A stretch of DNA of 64,000 nucleotides from CAVXHV01 sp963761445 (GTDB lineage: Bacteria; Planctomycetota; Planctomycetia; Isosphaerales; Isosphaeraceae). Positions 37,692 to 47,302 of the stretch are shown here, piece by piece. Location of the stretch: assembly GCA_963761445.1 (NCBI GenBank), contig CAVXHV010000004.1:3658001-3722000 (forward strand), in the 5' to 3' direction. The notes under the pieces were generated by a model, which saw only the letters and a program-made list of their open reading frames with translations, had not been told where the DNA came from and searched no databases. A program made the translations under genes and the position numbers. How positions within the stretch are numbered: the stretch's first letter is position 1; each line of letters starts with the position of its first letter.

Positions 37692-40600
37692 GGCTTCGCA
37701 TTCTCGCGCGCGCCCGCCTCGGCGGCGATCTCCCGGAAGTAGAGCTGAATGATCCGCGCATAATCGTCGCGATACCGCCCGGCCTGCATCTGCAGGATCT
37801 CGTTGCGCAAGTGCCCCGGCAGCTCTCCCCACGACCGGCCGGTCCTCTGTCGAACCAGCGTTTTCAACTCGGTCAAATCTGCTTCAACCTTGCCGCCGGG
37901 TGCGCTCTCGGGGTCGCGCGTCTCTCCTGCGGTCCGCGAATGCTCTAGACCCACAGCGTCCCCGTCGGCCGGTTGCTCCGCGCCGCCTGAGTCGTCAAAA
38001 CCGGCAAGGGCCGGTGCCGCGTCCATGCCCGTCAGCTCGGCAGCCGCCTGCAAATCGCGAGCAGCCCTCAGCATGGCCTGCGCGCTTCGAGCCCCGCCTC
38101 GTCCGCCCGCGCCGGGTCGCGAGCCTGATCCAGCTCCTGCGAAGCCTTGCGCATCTGGTCGCGAGCGTCGCCCAGCGCCTTGCCCGCGTCTTCCCGTTTG
38201 CCGGCGCCGGCACCATCCTGGGCGAGGGCACCCTGGCCATCGGGCCGCGCCGCTCGCAGCGCCGCCACCGCGTCCTCGGCCAGCTCGGCGCCCCGGCCCA
38301 GCAGCGACGCGGCCCGGCGCTCGTCATCTCGCGCCGCGCGCGCCTGCCCGCCGGCCAGGTGTTCGACCCCCTGATCGATTGCATTCGGCGCTTGGTTGCC
38401 GACGTGGTTACCCGCCTCCAACGCCGTATTCCCCGCTGGATCGCTCAGTTTTCGCATGCGCTCACCGAACTCCATCAGCTCCTGACCCAGCGCGACAGCT
38501 TCCTTCCGGATCGTTTCCTGCGGCCCCGCTCGTTCACCCAGCAGCGCCTGCAAACCCTCCTTGATCCGCCGCTCGCGGCGGGCAAGCTCTGCCGCGCGTT
38601 CGGCGTGTTCCGGCCCGACTGCCAGCTCCGGCTCGGCCGCGTGCGAAGGCTTGCCCGCGCCCGGCGATTTGCCCGCCTCGCCCGCGGCCGCCGCTGCCTT
38701 CGTCCGATCCGCCAACCGATCCGCCAGCGCTTGCGCTGCGGCCGCTGACTCTCGCAAAGCCATGGCCGTCTCGTTGGGCGCAGGTCTCCGGCCACCCGAG
38801 GTGTCGCCACCCTCGGCACGATCGCCCTTCTCGATCACCTCCGCAGCGCGCTGGGCCACGCGCACCGCCTCCTCCTTCTGTGCAGCCGCATCGGGAGCCG
38901 CCAGGTTCCGCATGGCCCCGGCGAGCGTGCGCTGTTGCACGGCCGCGCGCCCGATCTGTCGCGTCCGGCGCGGGTTGCCTTCTGGCGGCGACCGATTCCT
39001 GAACCCCTCGCGCATCGTCGGCCAGTTCCTGGGCAAGATCGTCTGCGGGGATATGGCCGCCCAGCTTGAGCTGGAGCCGGTCCAGCGCCACGTGCGCTTC
39101 CATTTCCGCTGCTTGAAGCGCAGCGCGGGCCTGCTCGCGCTTGCTCGGATCACGCAGATCGCGCAAGACCGCCTCGAGCCTCCGCCCCCGCTTGATGGCC
39201 CGCTCCCGCTGCGGCAGGGCGCGCGGCTCGGGCTCCATGGCCTCGAGCGCCGCTACCGCCCGCGCTTGCTTGTCGGCCGTTCCGCTTAAGCGCCCGGCAA
39301 GCTCTGCCGCCGCGCCCTCCGTCGTCGCCGGCCGGTCTGGACGCGGGTCAGTCTCGCGCAGGTTTCGCCCGATCTCCTCGGCAACTTCATTCGCTTGTCT
39401 TCGCGCCTCGTCGAATTTTTGCCGTGCCGGCTCCTGCCGCCGCCAGTGATCCGGCAGCTCGTTCACCAGCCGGTCGAGCGCTGCCGGGCTTCATTCTTCC
39501 GGTCCGCAATCTCCTGTGTCTTCTGCGACGGCAGCGTCTCGGCCGCGCGGGCCGTCCTGGCAGCCGCTTCGCGCGCCGCATCATGAGGAAACCGCGCCTG
39601 GCTCTCCTTGCCCTCCGGAGGCTTGATCGATTTGGCCAGATCGGCGATCGCACGCTGACGCTGCTCCAGCGGTTTCAGCCGCGCGGCAAATGCCGTTTTC
39701 TCTTCACCCGAGAGCTCCCGTCGGGCGACCGATTCGATGGCCCGGTCGATATCGCGGTTGAGCGCATCCTGGCGGCGCAGCAGCCGGTAGGCCAGCGCCT
39801 TGGGATCATCCGGCACGTCCGCGATGTCCCGCGCCACTCGCCGGAGCTCGCCCTCGGCCGCCTCCAGACGCTCGCGGCCTCCCTCGACGTCGCCTCGCTC
39901 GATCGGCTCGATCGCCTGACGAATTCCCTCCGCGTTCAGCCGGCCGCGAAAGTTCTCTGCCAGCGCCTGGTCCACCGAGACGCCCAGCTTGCGGGCATCG
40001 TCTTCCAGCTCGCGCTGCAGCTCCGCAAGCTCCTTGAGCCGCGCTGTTTGCTTGGAAGGCTCGACCGTCTTTGCGGCCTCCTGGCGCTCTCGCTCCGCCA
40101 AAGCTCGCGCTCGGCCCGCCAGTCGCTGGGCCTCGCGGAGCTCGCCTTCCAGCACCAGGCCGCGCAGGGCCGGCGTTTTGCGAAGCAGTTCATCCAGCTC
40201 GTTTCGCACCGCCTGTTGTTCGGCCCCCACGCGGTCCCTCGAGGCGCGGTCGCCATTCGTCTGCTTCGCTTCGGCGGCCAGCTCTTCTTCTCGCTTGGCC
40301 AGCTCGCCCAGCCGGTTCATCTCGGCCGCTTCCCGTGCCTTGTCGTCAAGCTTGCGCGTCAATTCACCAAGGCGCTCGCTCACAGCCGCCAGCCGCCCGG
40401 CCGCCCGCTCGATTCCGTCGTGCCGCGCGACCGCGTCCTTCTCGCGCCCGGCTTGATCGAGCCCGGCCCGCGCCGCCTCCACTTCCCCGGTGGCAACCTG
40501 GCGCGCCTCACGCGCCAGCTCGTGCATTCCCGCGTCTCGCTCAAGGTCGCGCGAGAGCAGCTTGAGCCCGTCTTCAATCGCGCGCGTCTGGGTCTCGCGT

Positions 40601-42435
40601 TCCGCCAGGGCGTCTCGCTGCACGCCGTCCCACGCGTCATCCCCGCGCCGTACGGCATCCGCCTTCTGACGAAGCTTCTCCGTCTTTTCCCGGTCGGCGT
40701 CCACCTCTTTCTTGAGCGTTTCGAGCCTGCTGTGCAAGCCCGATGTCCTTGCCCGGCTCGCCCGCACCCGCAGCGGCTCGGCCGCCGCCACAATCGACAG
40801 CGTTCGGACCGGCGACCACACGACGTTCGGCCCGCGCGGGGCAGGGCGGTTATCCGCCACCCGCACCCGATAGGATACGGAATCCCCCGGCCTGACCTTG
40901 AGCGGTCCCAGCCCAAGTGCCGCGCTCCCTGTGACCGATCGCGAGCCCAGCCCGTCTAGACCCACCTCGACATGCCCGGTCTCGGCGTCGCCAGCAGCCG
41001 AATCTCTTCTCTCGATGGTGTAATGCAGCTCCACCGAGGCAACTGCAACGTCGTCGCGCGCCGCGATCGCCAGGCCCACCGAATCGTTCGCACTCGCCTC
41101 GCCAGCGTCCTCCGGCCCCAGCACCGCGACGACCGGCGGCGCATCGGCACGCACGATGACCCGGCGCAGCGGCTCGGGACGACTCAAGATTCCCAGCCCG
41201 TCGCACAGCGACACCGTATACGGCCCCGAGCGCACCGCCTCGACCGAAAGCTTGCCGCCACGGCCGCCGCTTTCCAGTTCCAGCGTGGCGGCCAGCTTCC
41301 CGGCCGTCGACGCTTCGCCCTCGTCGTTCCCCTGCGGCCATTCGACCTCGATCGATCGCACTGCACGGCTCGCCGTGATCTCGAGCGTCACGCGGCTTCC
41401 CTCGAACGCCTCGATCCGGCTCGGGTCAAGCGCCGAAGCGGCCGGCCGCTTGGTGTAAGCCGGCGGCTCGACCCGCGCCTTGATTTCAGCGACCGCGGGC
41501 GGTTCGACAACCTTGACCGTGTATTGCTTGCTCTTCACCGATACACTTGCGACCTGATAGGAAATCGACCGGGCCAGACGCGGTAGCACGATCGCGTAAC
41601 GACGTCCAGCTTGATGGGAATGGGCGCTCGAGTCCTCGTGCGATTCCGGTTCCGTCGCCGCGGGCAGCGCCACGCGGTGGACCGCGTGCTCGCCCAGGGC
41701 AGACCACTCGAGCCAAGCTTCGCCCGGCACGGAATCAACCGGCAGCCGCGCTCGGACGACCGCCGAGACAGAGAGATCCGCCCCCACCGGCAGGGCGCAA
41801 TCGCCCGGTGACACTTCAACCACGTGCCGGCCGGGCCGCTCCACATTGGCCCAGGGCATCAGAAAATGTCGCGCCAGCCGTCCATACGTCTCCGGCCACA
41901 CGAGGATCGGAGCGAAAAGCACCAGGAGCGCACCGAGTCCGATCGCCAGCCGCGAGCTCGCTCCGCGCCAGGGAATTACCCGAGAGGGCTCGACCGCTTC
42001 GACCCGCTCGGCCGCGCGATCGGCAACGGCCGCAATCAGCTTCGGCGATCCGTGCGACGGCGCTCCGCCCGCCAGCAGCCCCACCGCCCCTGTCAACAGC
42101 TCGCCCACGCCGGGATGTGCCCGCTCGGCGACGGCCGCCAGGTCAAACGCACTGCGGCGCCGCAAAGTCGCCCAGACCACCGTCACGCCGAACGTGATCA
42201 AAACCGCGGCAACCGCCGCGCTCAAACTCGCCCAGCGCAGCACCTGTGGTAGTGGCCACACGAAATCCGCAGTCATCCCCAGCGCCGCCACAAGTGAGAC
42301 GACCAGGCCGGTCGTTCCCAGCCCGCGCGCCAGCGAGGCGACTCGCACGCGCCGATCGAGCCGCCCCAGCATCCCGCCGATCGGTTTCGGCAGCGTGCGA
42401 TTCAATGACCGAACCGGAATCGTCGGCGCCCTCAT
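37688..42435 (-). CDS. giant DUF4175-like membrane-anchored protein (three frameshifts)
   Basis: Four frames join into about 1,580 residues. Two or three helices near the N-terminus (LVVSLVAALGMTADFVWPLP, AAVAAVLITFGVTVVWATL, GLGALLVLFAPILVW) anchor it. Beta-rich domains follow (VKVVEPPAVAEIKARVEPPA), then about 900 residues of charged coiled coil. The C-terminus reads LRNEILQMQAGRYRDDYARI followed by IQLYFREIA, a signature of planctomycete DUF4175 neighbours of MoxR. Breaks lie near 39480, 38975 and 38085. ATG 42435 follows AAGGAG. It is the first gene of a six-gene minus-strand block. The role is unknown; an envelope scaffold is likely. Confidence 0.82.
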
Positions 42436-42710
42436 ATGGTCAAACTCCTTCAGATCGCTGATCTCGACAACGCGATGGCGAATACGTCCGTTCACTCCCG
42501 GCCATTGCGATCGTCGATCGCCGACGCGAGATATAGCCTACGGTCCCCGCGCAAACCCCGCAATCACACTCGCGGCACGACAAAACGACCCATGCTGGCC
42601 ATTCTGGCGCCGATTCTCTAAGATCCTCAGGAAAAGCGCTGACGTTCGCTCGCCGGCCGGGCATTAGAGTGCAGAACAGAAGACCGGACGGATTCACAAG
42701 GACCAGAGCC

Positions 42711-44591
42711 ATGGTCGGCATAAAATCCCGGCGAGCGATCGTTGAGGTCCAGAGCCTTCTGGCTCGCGGGGCACTCGGCCACCTTTCTGATGCCCGGATC
42801 CTCGAGCAGTTCTGCCTTCACCGAAGTGACGCTGAAGTCGCGTTCGAAACGCTGGTGCGGCGTCATGGCCCATCGGTTCTGCGCATCTGTCGGCGGGTGC
42901 TCGGCGATCGCGGCGAAGCCGACGACGCTTTCCAGGCAACGTTCCTGGTCCTCGCCCGCCGAGCTCGATCACTCCACCCGCAAGACTCAGTCGGTCCTTG
43001 GCTCCAGAGCGTCGCCCGCCGCATCGCCATGAAGGCCAGAACCGCCGCGATCCGCAGACGCATTCACGAACAGCGATCAGCAGTCCCGATCGTGTCCCTC
43101 CAAGACACGGCCCGTTTCGATCTCTCCGAGCCACTGCGCGAAGCCGTCGACAGGCTCCCCGATCACCTGTGCGCACCGATCGTGCTCTGTTACTTCGAGC
43201 GAATGAGCTACAAGTCAGCCGCCCTGGCTCTCGGACTGCCCGAAGCCACCATTCGCGGCCGCCTGGCCAAAGCCCGGGATCGTTTGCGACAACGCCTTTC
43301 GCGCGATCTCGAACTCGATATTTCGAACAGTCCGCGCTCCGAATCCTGCTCAATCGCGCCCGTCCCGCCTCCGCTCCTCGACGCCACGACCCGATCCGCG
43401 ATTGCGTTCTCAAACCCGTTGACGGCAAAGAAGGCAATAACCCCCTCGGTCTTAAGAATGGCGGAAGGAGCCCTCACAATGATGTCCGTGACCCGCGTCC
43501 TGCGCCTGATCGCCGCGACCCTCGTGGCCACCGCCGGCCTCGCGTTCGCCGGCCTGCAAGCCCAGGTCCAGCCCGCGCCGCAAGCTCCCGCGAAAACTCT
43601 CCCAGCCGTTCCGAATCGCGAGCCATCTCAAGACATGTTGATCGTGGCCGACGCGATTCAAACGAAAGCCAAGGACAATCAAGTATTAGTCGATGGTCCC
43701 GGCACGATGTCCCTCTGGGTCGACCGCAATTTCATGTCGGCCACGCTCACGGATTCGCCCGATGAGTCGGGCCGCGAGACGACGTTATTGAGGATTTCAT
43801 GGACGCAGGGAATGCAGCTCATCGCTCGAACGGCCGACGCCGCCGGTCCGCATTCTTGCGAAGCCCGCTTTCGAGGCAAAGTCACCGCGCAGTTGAGCGA
43901 TGGTTCAATCGTCTGTGAGGATTGGATGCGCATCTGCACCACGCTTCCGGTCCCGCTCGAGCGCATTCAGCTTGCAATGAAGCCGCCAGCAAGCGACACC
44001 CTCTCGCACCACCCGCGAACAAGAATTGCCCGAGTCGATGCCTGCCGCAACGTTGTCGTGATCGGGCACATGATTGACCCCGATCGGCATGCGATTTCCA
44101 ATCGACAACGAGTGCTTGCCGACGAAATGCTGTCCTACGATCGCAAATCTGGCGAGTATCGGGTTTCCGGCAAGGGCGAGTTCCACTGCAGCCTGCCCGC
44201 GCAAGACGCGAAGAAACGGGCGGCCGATGGGCCCTTGGCGCCTCTCTCGCATGTCGGGATCTCGTTCAGCACGGGCATGACAGCCTGTTGGAGTCTCGAG
44301 CGCGAGGCAACGTCTGGCGGTCGCGTCATGGAGTTTTTTGGCGACGTCAAGGTTGCGAGTACTGACCAAGGCGACAGCCAAAGCAAGCCCAAACCAAATG
44401 AACATCCAAAATCCGATTTCTTCTTGAACGCCCAAAGTTTTCGGCTCAATGTCGACGGACTCTCGCGCTCGGGGGAACTCAGTAGCGATTGTCCGATTCG
44501 TATCGAAGCAACTGGGGAAGTCTATATTCGTCAAGGCAACTTGGGCATTGGTCCCATTCCAGCGTTGCGGACCTACTCGCCCGAGAAGTGA
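42711..44591 (+). CDS. ECF sigma factor fused to a membrane helix and OstA/LptA-like domain
   Basis: The product is about 626 residues. Region sigma-2 lies near residues 25-90 (DAEVAFETLVRRHGPSVLRI, GEADDAFQATFLVLARRA). Sigma-4 follows near 145-200 (LREAVDRLPDHLCAPIVLCY, YKSAALALGLPEATIRGRL). A hydrophobic helix near residue 262 (LRLIAATLVATAGLAFAGL) leads to a Pro-rich linker and a domain with MLIVADAIQTKAKDNQVLVD and CEARFRGKVTAQLSDGSIVC, which resembles the repetitive beta fold of OstA/LptA proteins. The tail would lie outside the cytoplasm, tethering the sigma factor. ATG 42711 has AAGGA eight bases upstream. It is divergent from the six-gene envelope block. Confidence 0.85.
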   Translation: MVGIKSRRAIVEVQSLLARGALGHLSDARILEQFCLHRSDAEVAFETLVRRHGPSVLRICRRVLGDRGEADDAFQATFLVLARRARSLHPQDSVGPWLQSVARRIAMKARTAAIRRRIHEQRSAVPIVSLQDTARFDLSEPLREAVDRLPDHLCAPIVLCYFERMSYKSAALALGLPEATIRGRLAKARDRLRQRLSRDLELDISNSPRSESCSIAPVPPPLLDATTRSAIAFSNPLTAKKAITPSVLRMAEGALTMMSVTRVLRLIAATLVATAGLAFAGLQAQVQPAPQAPAKTLPAVPNREPSQDMLIVADAIQTKAKDNQVLVDGPGTMSLWVDRNFMSATLTDSPDESGRETTLLRISWTQGMQLIARTADAAGPHSCEARFRGKVTAQLSDGSIVCEDWMRICTTLPVPLERIQLAMKPPASDTLSHHPRTRIARVDACRNVVVIGHMIDPDRHAISNRQRVLADEMLSYDRKSGEYRVSGKGEFHCSLPAQDAKKRAADGPLAPLSHVGISFSTGMTACWSLEREATSGGRVMEFFGDVKVASTDQGDSQSKPKPNEHPKSDFFLNAQSFRLNVDGLSRSGELSSDCPIRIEATGEVYIRQGNLGIGPIPALRTYSPEK

Positions 44592-44928
44592 TTCCCAGCC
44601 ACGACCCGAGCGAAAGCAGGCCCTGACCGCTCGCCCCACCAATCTCGATCGGCATCGCCGCCGCGCTGGCGACGATTGAGCACAACGACCGCCTACGCGC
44701 CCGGATCTCCATCTCGAAAGCACGAGCTACCTATTCTCTTGCTTTACCCCCCTCCGTTTGCCCCCATCATTCCACTCCGTTCGCTCAGCGAAAAAGAATC
44801 CGGCGATCCCGGTGCCCTTCACCGTTCATCCCCAGATGGCACGGTAAACCCGGCGTTCGCCATGGAAGTACCGGTACCGTCGCAACCGCCGTTCTAACCG
44901 GCGAACCTCCCGGTCCGAAAGCCACGCC
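44592..44928. other. intergenic stretch without a supported gene
   Basis: These 337 bases separate the sigma factor from a membrane-protein gene. Open frames on both strands are short and of no recognisable type. The only structure seen is a small palindrome at 44780-44792. No clear terminator follows the sigma gene. Confidence 0.6.
44780..44792. repeat. TTCGC-TCA-GCGAA triloop palindrome
   Basis: Five-base arms surround a TCA loop, with the same CGC-TCN-GCG core as the hairpins at 21724 and 28905-28987. It is short and may be a decayed copy. Confidence 0.5.
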
Positions 44929-45639
44929 ATGAACAAGCTCAACGCACCACAATTCCACATCCAAACCCTGATGTACTTGATCGGCGCAATCGCCTGCACA
45001 CTGGCCCTGGTGCAATGGGTTGGCATACGACTCACAATCACGATCGCCGTTTTTCTATCCAGCTTGGCAGTGGAGCGTATCCTGAGCACAAGAAGCTCGG
45101 TACCACGGTTCCGACCACCCCTCCTCGACACCGTCCCGACACTCATCAATTTGATCCTGTGCGCATCCTTGTGCGCGATGGCTGCCCGCTTTGCATGCTC
45201 GACCGGCGTGCCGACAATCCTCTCACCCCTGCCATTCGCCGTCTTCGTTTCCTTCCTGTTGGCGCCGGCGCTCGGCGCCACGAATCCTTGGTTGTTCGCC
45301 GCGTCTTTTCCCTTCGGCACGTTCTTGTTGATGAATCTCTACGAGCTCGACCTCACCGGTCCCGCTCCTCTCCGGGCGCGGTTCTCAGTTCTGCTCGGCC
45401 TGACGTCGCTGCTCTCCGTTCTTTACTTCGCCATGGGCTGTGAAGGTGGCTCACGCTTTCAAGGAGCTTCCTACACTCTGGCAACCGCCTCGATCAACCT
45501 CGCGATTCTCATCATCCTGTGGACCTGGTGGCTGCGTCTCCGACAGCGAACCTCGAAGGCAAGTGCACTTCTATTCGCGACAGTGCTCCACTGCTGGCTC
45601 TTCTGGTTCGCGTTCCCATACCTCGGAGAATTGCCCTGA
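44929..45639 (+). CDS. polytopic membrane protein of unknown function
   Basis: The 236-residue product begins MNKLNAPQFHIQTLMYLIGA, a start common to small planctomycete membrane proteins with an 'FxIxTLL' opening. It has seven or so hydrophobic helices (IACTLALVQWVGI, LTITIAVFLSSLAV, TLINLILCASLCAMAARFA, PFAVFVSFLLAPAL, LLGLTSLLSVLYFAMG, LAILIILWTWWLRL). There are no catalytic motifs. It lies alone between two gaps. Confidence 0.65.
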   Translation: MNKLNAPQFHIQTLMYLIGAIACTLALVQWVGIRLTITIAVFLSSLAVERILSTRSSVPRFRPPLLDTVPTLINLILCASLCAMAARFACSTGVPTILSPLPFAVFVSFLLAPALGATNPWLFAASFPFGTFLLMNLYELDLTGPAPLRARFSVLLGLTSLLSVLYFAMGCEGGSRFQGASYTLATASINLAILIILWTWWLRLRQRTSKASALLFATVLHCWLFWFAFPYLGELP

Positions 45640-45744
45640 GCCGACGAGGCCAGAATGTTGGGCGCGGCTCTCCGAGCTCGCCCGGGCGCAACCGTCAAAG
45701 TCGTCCGAACACCCAGCACCTGATCCCACCACTGGTCTCACCTC

Positions 45745-45787
45745 TTCGCGCCTTTTTCCGTTTCGCGCCTTTGCGACTTTGCGTGAG
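45745..45787. repeat. CGCGCCTTT...GCGTGAG dispersed repeat
   Basis: CTTCGCGCCTTTTTCC, then TTCGCGCCTTTGCGACTTT and GCGTGAG resemble the arm at 6421-6447. Only one orientation is present here. It lies in the gap before the GntR operon. Confidence 0.65.
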
Positions 45788-45898
45788 CCCATCTTCTCTC
45801 TTCGCTTCACATACACCGACCACCGAATCTCCTCGATTCGCGTGAGCCCCTAGCCCCCACGCACCCGGCGCATCGACCATCCCCCAGAGAATTCCCCC

Positions 45899-45942
45899 TT
45901 GACTTCCCTCTCGCCAACTGTATTAATACTCTTAGTACAGTT
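45899..45942 (+). promoter_or_regulatory. promoter with palindromic operator for the GntR-ABC operon
   Basis: TTGACT at 45899-45904 is a good -35. TATTAA at 45921-45926, 16 bases on, is a candidate -10. AACTGTA at 45916-45922 and TACAGTT at 45936-45942 form a perfect inverted repeat that covers the -10 and the expected transcription start. Its place just before a YtrA-type GntR gene suggests autorepression. The leader would be only about 20 bases. Confidence 0.7.
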
Positions 45943-45956
45943 AGCGCGAGACACCT

Positions 45957-46349
45957 ATGCAATTTGAAATCGACGGCGCCAGCCGTCACCCGATCTACCA
46001 GCAGTTGGTGCAGCAGGTCCGCGAGGCCATTGCTCGTGGTGACGTGCAGCCAGAACAGCAGTTGCCCTCGGTGCGCCAGCTCTCGCGCGACCTGGTGATC
46101 AACCCCAACACCGTGGCCCGGGCCTACACCGAGCTCGAGCGCGAGGGCCTTCTCAACAACCGCCCCGGCCGCGGCGTGTTCGTCGCCGGCTCACGAATCG
46201 AGCTAAAAAAGGACGCCCGCCGCCAGCGCTTGATCGAGACCCTCGACAAGCTGCTCACCGAGGCGGTTCATCTGGGATTCTCGGAAGAAGAAGTCTTGAA
46301 GCTCGTATCCGACCGCTCGGCACAGTTCCAGTGGAGCTCAAACTCATGA
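45957..46349 (+). CDS. GntR-family transcriptional regulator, YtrA subfamily
   Basis: The 130-residue protein has the compact YtrA architecture: an N-terminal winged helix (ASRHPIYQQLVQQVREAIAR, LPSVRQLSRDLVINPNTVAR, GRGVFVAG) and a short two-helix dimerisation tail. Members repress ABC-transporter operons that follow them. It stops inside the start of the ABC ATPase gene (ATGA overlap), so the four genes to 49503 look like one operon. The effector is unknown. Confidence 0.93.
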   Translation: MQFEIDGASRHPIYQQLVQQVREAIARGDVQPEQQLPSVRQLSRDLVINPNTVARAYTELEREGLLNNRPGRGVFVAGSRIELKKDARRQRLIETLDKLLTEAVHLGFSEEEVLKLVSDRSAQFQWSSNS

Positions 46350-47302
46350 CCCACGCCATCGAGACCCACCGCCTCACGAAGTACTACGGCACAACATGCG
46401 TAGTCGATTCCCTGACCATTTCCATTCCACCCGGCACCGTCTACGGCCTCCTGGGCCGCAACGGCGCCGGCAAGTCGACGACCATCCGCATGCTCCTGGG
46501 CATGGTCCAGCCAACCTGCGGCACCGCCGCGCTTCTGGGTCACGACGTCGCGGCTCTCCCGCCTCAGGTCCGTGGCCGCATCGCTTATCTGGCGGAAGGT
46601 CACCCTCTCTACCGCTGGATGACCGTAGCCGAAGCCGCGCATTTTACCCGCGCATTCCACCCCGATCGCTGGAACGGGCCCATGCTCGACCAGATACTCG
46701 ACCACTTCGAGCTGCCGCGGCGCCAGAAAATCCGCCGGCTCTCGCTCGGCCAGCGAGCCCACGTCGCACTCGCGCTGGCGATCGCACCCGATCCCGACCT
46801 GCTCATCCTCGACGACCCCACCCTCGGCCTCGACACCGTCGCCCGCCGCGATTTCCTGGTGTCAATCGTCCAGTTTATCCAGCGCCAGGGTCGAACGATC
46901 CTGTTCAGCTCCCACATCCTCACCGACGTCGAGCGCGTGGCAGACCGGATCGGCATCCTCGTCGACGGCATCCTCCGCGTCGACTGCCCCACGGAGCATT
47001 TCAAGGAATCGATCCGCAAGGTGGTCATCGAGTTCCCCGGCCGCCCGCCAACACTCCCCGCCTGCCCGGGCCTCGTCAGCGCCTCGGAAACCGGCAACCG
47101 CCTCGAGCTCGTGATCGTCAACTTCGGCCCCGACCACGAAAAGTTGGTCGCATCACTCTCGCCCCGGTCGTGCGATGTCGTGGGCTTGAACCTCGAGGAT
47201 GCCTTCGTCGCCTACACCCGCGGCTCGCGACCTGGGCTTCCCACGTTTGAACCCGAGACAGCCGAACCCCAAGGCGGCACCCGCGACAGAGGAGCTGCAT
47301 GA
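46346..47302 (+). CDS. ABC transporter ATP-binding protein with Asp in place of the catalytic Glu
   Basis: The 318-residue ATPase has THRLTKYYGTTCVVDSLTI, Walker A GRNGAGKSTT, signature RLSLGQRAHVALALAI, Walker B LLILDDPTLGLD and H-loop FSSHILTDVE. The residue after the Walker B Asp is Asp, where nearly all active ABC ATPases have Glu, so hydrolysis may be slow. It belongs to the YtrA-regulated operon: upstream regulator, downstream membrane proteins. The transported substrate is unknown. Confidence 0.92.
   Translation: MTHAIETHRLTKYYGTTCVVDSLTISIPPGTVYGLLGRNGAGKSTTIRMLLGMVQPTCGTAALLGHDVAALPPQVRGRIAYLAEGHPLYRWMTVAEAAHFTRAFHPDRWNGPMLDQILDHFELPRRQKIRRLSLGQRAHVALALAIAPDPDLLILDDPTLGLDTVARRDFLVSIVQFIQRQGRTILFSSHILTDVERVADRIGILVDGILRVDCPTEHFKESIRKVVIEFPGRPPTLPACPGLVSASETGNRLELVIVNFGPDHEKLVASLSPRSCDVVGLNLEDAFVAYTRGSRPGLPTFEPETAEPQGGTRDRGAA

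Noticed and set aside
39424..40959. A plus-strand open frame of 511 codons inside the DUF4175-like gene
   Set aside because: It mirrors a coiled-coil coding region, and its composition (Arg, Leu, Gln, Pro) is typical of antisense frames in high-GC DNA.
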